A stretch of 7,758 bases of DNA from Candidatus Omnitrophota bacterium. GTDB taxonomy: Bacteria > Omnitrophota > Gorgyraeia > Gygaellales > Profunditerraquicolaceae. Below, piece after piece: positions 6,298-7,758 of the stretch (the first letter of the stretch is position 1; every line of letters begins with the position of its first letter). The position numbers were made by a program, and so were the translations under genes. The DNA is taken from assembly GCA_018814745.1 (NCBI GenBank), contig JAHIZC010000227.1, forward strand, positions 1 through 7,758, in the 5' to 3' direction. Under the pieces are notes generated by a model. It was given only the letters and a program-made list of their open reading frames with translations, was not told the origin of the DNA and searched no databases.

Positions 6298-6447
6298 ATA
6301 TATAAGCTGAGGGAAGGTTGTGAGAATCAACCGCAGTCCCGCTGCTGTAAGGAGGGACGAAATTCCGCAAATTTGCCACTGGCTTAATTGCTGGGAAGGC
6401 GCGGAAGAGTAGAGCGATCTCTTAAGTCAGAAGACCTACTTATATAT
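6298..6447 (+). ncRNA. Cobalamin riboswitch aptamer
   Basis: This is a complete cobalamin-binding aptamer. Its closing stem pairs ATATATAAG (6298-6306) with CTTATATAT (6439-6447), 9 perfect base pairs. Inside, in the expected order, are GGGAA (6311-6315), a hairpin GGTTG/CAACC (6316-6320/6328-6332) around GTGAGAAT-type conserved bases, GTCCC/GGGAC (6336-6340/6354-6358) carrying the CCCGCTGCTGTAA core, the B12-box element GCCACTG (6375-6381), GGGAAGG (6393-6399), a hairpin AAGAG/CTCTT near 6404-6422, and the 3' box AAGTCAGAAGACCT (6424-6437), a variant of AAGCCAGGAGACCT. A terminator downstream indicates transcriptional control of the receptor gene, off when B12 is plentiful. The aptamer starts 8 bases after the previous stop, so it may lie inside a longer operon transcript. 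Confidence 0.95.
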
Positions 6448-6467
6448 TAACTGTCCAAAAAAACTAT

Positions 6468-6488
6468 CTGGTTCGCGGACAAAACCAG
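6468..6488 (+). promoter_or_regulatory. Riboswitch kissing-loop (L13-type) hairpin
   Basis: CTGGTT (6468-6473) pairs with AACCAG (6483-6488) around a 9-base loop CGCGGACAA. The loop's GCGG (6475-6478) is complementary to CCGC at 6339-6342 at the base of the aptamer's GTCCC/GGGAC hairpin loop. This matches the L5-L13 kissing interaction known to link ligand binding to the expression platform in cobalamin riboswitches. The exact pairing partners are inferred. Confidence 0.6.
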
Positions 6489-6516
6489 AAGGGTGAAGAA
6501 ATTAGGGTATACCCTT
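6489..6516 (+). promoter_or_regulatory. Candidate antiterminator region of the riboswitch
   Basis: AAGGGT (6489-6494) and AGGGT (6504-6508) can each pair with ACCCTT (6511-6516), which is the 5' arm of the terminator. The stretch AGGGTATACCCT (6504-6515) is itself a perfect 12-base palindrome. Any of these pairings would block the terminator, giving the alternative 'on' structure. Which one forms cannot be decided by eye. Confidence 0.5.
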
Positions 6517-6548
6517 GATGCTAGATTAGCGTCAAGGGTTTTTTATTT
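6511..6548 (+). terminator. Intrinsic terminator of the cobalamin riboswitch
   Basis: ACCCTTGATGCTA (6511-6523) pairs with TAGCGTCAAGGGT (6527-6539) over 13 base pairs, one of them G-U, closing a 3-base loop (GAT). TTTTTTATTT follows directly (6539-6548). It lies between the aptamer and the receptor start codon, so it is the regulated off-switch of the riboswitch rather than an end-of-operon terminator. Confidence 0.93.
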
Positions 6549-6571
6549 ACGTCCGAGAAAGGGAAGAAGTA

Positions 6572-7758
6572 ATGAAAATAGTAACTGTGCTGTTTTTAAT
6601 TGCAACACCTATATTTATCTCTTCTGCGCTGGCAGAGAACGTGGGGCTAGATAAAATTGTAGTTACGCCCTATAGAATGGAGATCCACTCGGAAAACAGT
6701 TCTCTAAGCACTGAAGAGATAGATGTACGCGAGGCAGAGAAAAAAGGGGTTAGTTTACTTAAGAATGTTCTGGCTGAATCCTCAAGTATCGTATCAGCCT
6801 CTTCCGGCGGCCTAGGTGGCGATACCTCAATATTTCTAAGAGGCCATAACTCACATCATACACGTTTCATGCTGGATGGAATTAAGATTTATGATCCAAT
6901 TTCAACAACTGCCTATTATAGTTTTACACACTTTCATCTACAAGGAATAGAAGAAATTGAAATCTCTAAGGGGCCACAAAGTTCGCTTTACGGTTCTGAT
7001 GCGATTGGTGGTGTAATAAGTCTTTTTACCAAGAAGGGCATAGGTGAACCAAAGTTTTCCTTTAAGCAAAAAGTAGGTAGTTACAATACATACGAAGAGA
7101 GCCTTGATTTTTCCGGCGAACATAAGAACCTGGGATACTATCTAGGCATTGCCAGAACTGACATAGGCGGTTTTTCTTTAGCGAAGGAAAAGAATAATAA
7201 TACTGAGAGAGACCCCTACCATAATCTTAACGCTTCTTTAAGACTCGATTACGAATTTTCGGATAAGACCACGCTAAACCTCATAACGCGCTATATATAC
7301 GCAAAATACGAATATGATGGCAGCAGCTGGACACCACCATATTTACCTACAGACGATAATGATAATTATGCTTATGATAACGAAGCAATAGTAGGATTTA
7401 AATTAAAACAATATATCAATGATAAGTTAGATTATAAGCTGATCCTGTCCAAAACAAATGTATACAGAAAAAGTTGGGAGGATATTTCTAGTGATAGCTA
7501 TTATCTCGGTGACACCTATCAGGTTGATAATCAACTTGATCTAAAATTAGCTGATTGTTATAAAATAATAATCGGTTTTGATTACTTACGGGAAAAAGGA
7601 GACTCATATAGAGTTGACAGCGGTACTGTTTCTGATTTCCCTAAGGAAACCGCGAATAATCGAGGATACTTTATAGAAAACATCTTAGAACCAGCGGAAA
7701 ATTTAAATTTCGCGTTTTCTTATAGAAGGGATGAACATTCAACGTTTGAGGATGAAGA
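6572..7758 (+). CDS. btuB: BtuB-like TonB-dependent corrinoid receptor (3' end outside window)
   Basis: These are the first 395 residues of an outer-membrane TonB-dependent receptor; the frame is open to the window end, where about a third or more of a typical 600-residue receptor is missing. A signal peptide (1-21, hydrophobic core, cleavage after SSALA) is followed by a TonB box DKIVVTP (27-33), close to the DTLVVTA of E. coli BtuB. The plug domain (~35-155) has SIFLRG (86-91), MLDGIKIYDP (100-109) and GPQSSLYGSDAIGGVI (134-149), which closely follow BtuB. Beta-barrel strands begin at ~160. An Asp-rich loop (DDNDN, 261-265) sits where BtuB carries calcium-binding acidic loops. AAGGGA (6559-6564) is the ribosome binding site, 7 bases before the ATG. 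The cobalamin riboswitch directly upstream makes B12 or another corrinoid the likely substrate; substrate preference is otherwise unproven. Confidence 0.9.
   Translation, partial: MKIVTVLFLIATPIFISSALAENVGLDKIVVTPYRMEIHSENSSLSTEEIDVREAEKKGVSLLKNVLAESSSIVSASSGGLGGDTSIFLRGHNSHHTRFMLDGIKIYDPISTTAYYSFTHFHLQGIEEIEISKGPQSSLYGSDAIGGVISLFTKKGIGEPKFSFKQKVGSYNTYEESLDFSGEHKNLGYYLGIARTDIGGFSLAKEKNNNTERDPYHNLNASLRLDYEFSDKTTLNLITRYIYAKYEYDGSSWTPPYLPTDDNDNYAYDNEAIVGFKLKQYINDKLDYKLILSKTNVYRKSWEDISSDSYYLGDTYQVDNQLDLKLADCYKIIIGFDYLREKGDSYRVDSGTVSDFPKETANNRGYFIENILEPAENLNFAFSYRRDEHSTFEDE

Noticed and set aside
6230..6304. Separate promoter for the riboswitch
   Set aside because: TTGAAC at 6279-6284 lies only about 12-14 bases before TATATA-like sequence, and no correctly spaced hexamer pair stands out. 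A weak promoter cannot be excluded.
6938..7123. 61-codon open frame on the minus strand
   Set aside because: It is antisense to the plug domain of the TonB-dependent receptor, which is open over the whole region on the plus strand.
1..7758. CRISPR array, tRNA, rRNA, insertion sequence or prophage signals
   Set aside because: I found no regularly spaced repeats, cloverleaf structures, transposase or integrase genes. The only repeat element is the REP-like one at 4657-4715.

Overview
The window comes from an AT-rich, diderm (Gram-negative-type) bacterium. A lipid A-type (LpxL/HtrB) acyltransferase and a TonB-dependent receptor with a signal peptide both require an outer membrane. Gene content, tight packing and a GGGACGGTTCT-type dispersed repeat fit an environmental or candidate-phylum lineage such as Omnitrophota. 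That placement is a low-confidence inference; no marker gene is present. All convincing genes lie on the + strand. Only the first gene (5' end missing) and the last gene (3' end missing) are cut by the window edges.

Bases 1-4656 hold a run of six tightly packed genes with gaps of -19 to +6 bp: the end of a response-regulator receiver, a GAF/HD-GYP protein (predicted c-di-GMP phosphodiesterase), an MGDG-synthase/UgtP-like glycosyltransferase, an LpxL-like acyltransferase, a GT2 glycosyltransferase, and protein-L-isoaspartate methyltransferase (pcm). Most starts lack a clear Shine-Dalgarno, so translational coupling is likely. The three middle enzymes look like an envelope glycolipid module sitting behind a c-di-GMP signalling pair.

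Bases 4657-4723 carry a REP-like imperfect inverted repeat. Next come a small COG2426-type membrane protein (4724-5221) and a corrinoid adenosyltransferase (cobO/btuR), which overlaps it by 4 bp. I place the cobO start at a TTG at 5218 rather than the longer TTG start at 5200.

Bases 5722-7758 are a corrinoid-acquisition region. A near-consensus sigma70-type promoter, flanked by a perfect 7-bp dyad, and a strong ribosome binding site precede a DUF6580-like integral membrane protein. Eight bases after its stop begins a complete cobalamin riboswitch aptamer. It is followed by a predicted kissing-loop hairpin, overlapping alternative pairings and a strong intrinsic terminator. Behind the terminator is a BtuB-like TonB-dependent receptor that runs off the window. 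Together, cobO, the riboswitch and the receptor point to corrinoid salvage: outer-membrane uptake gated by B12, then adenosylation in the cytoplasm. The DUF6580 protein is a candidate inner-membrane partner of unproven function.
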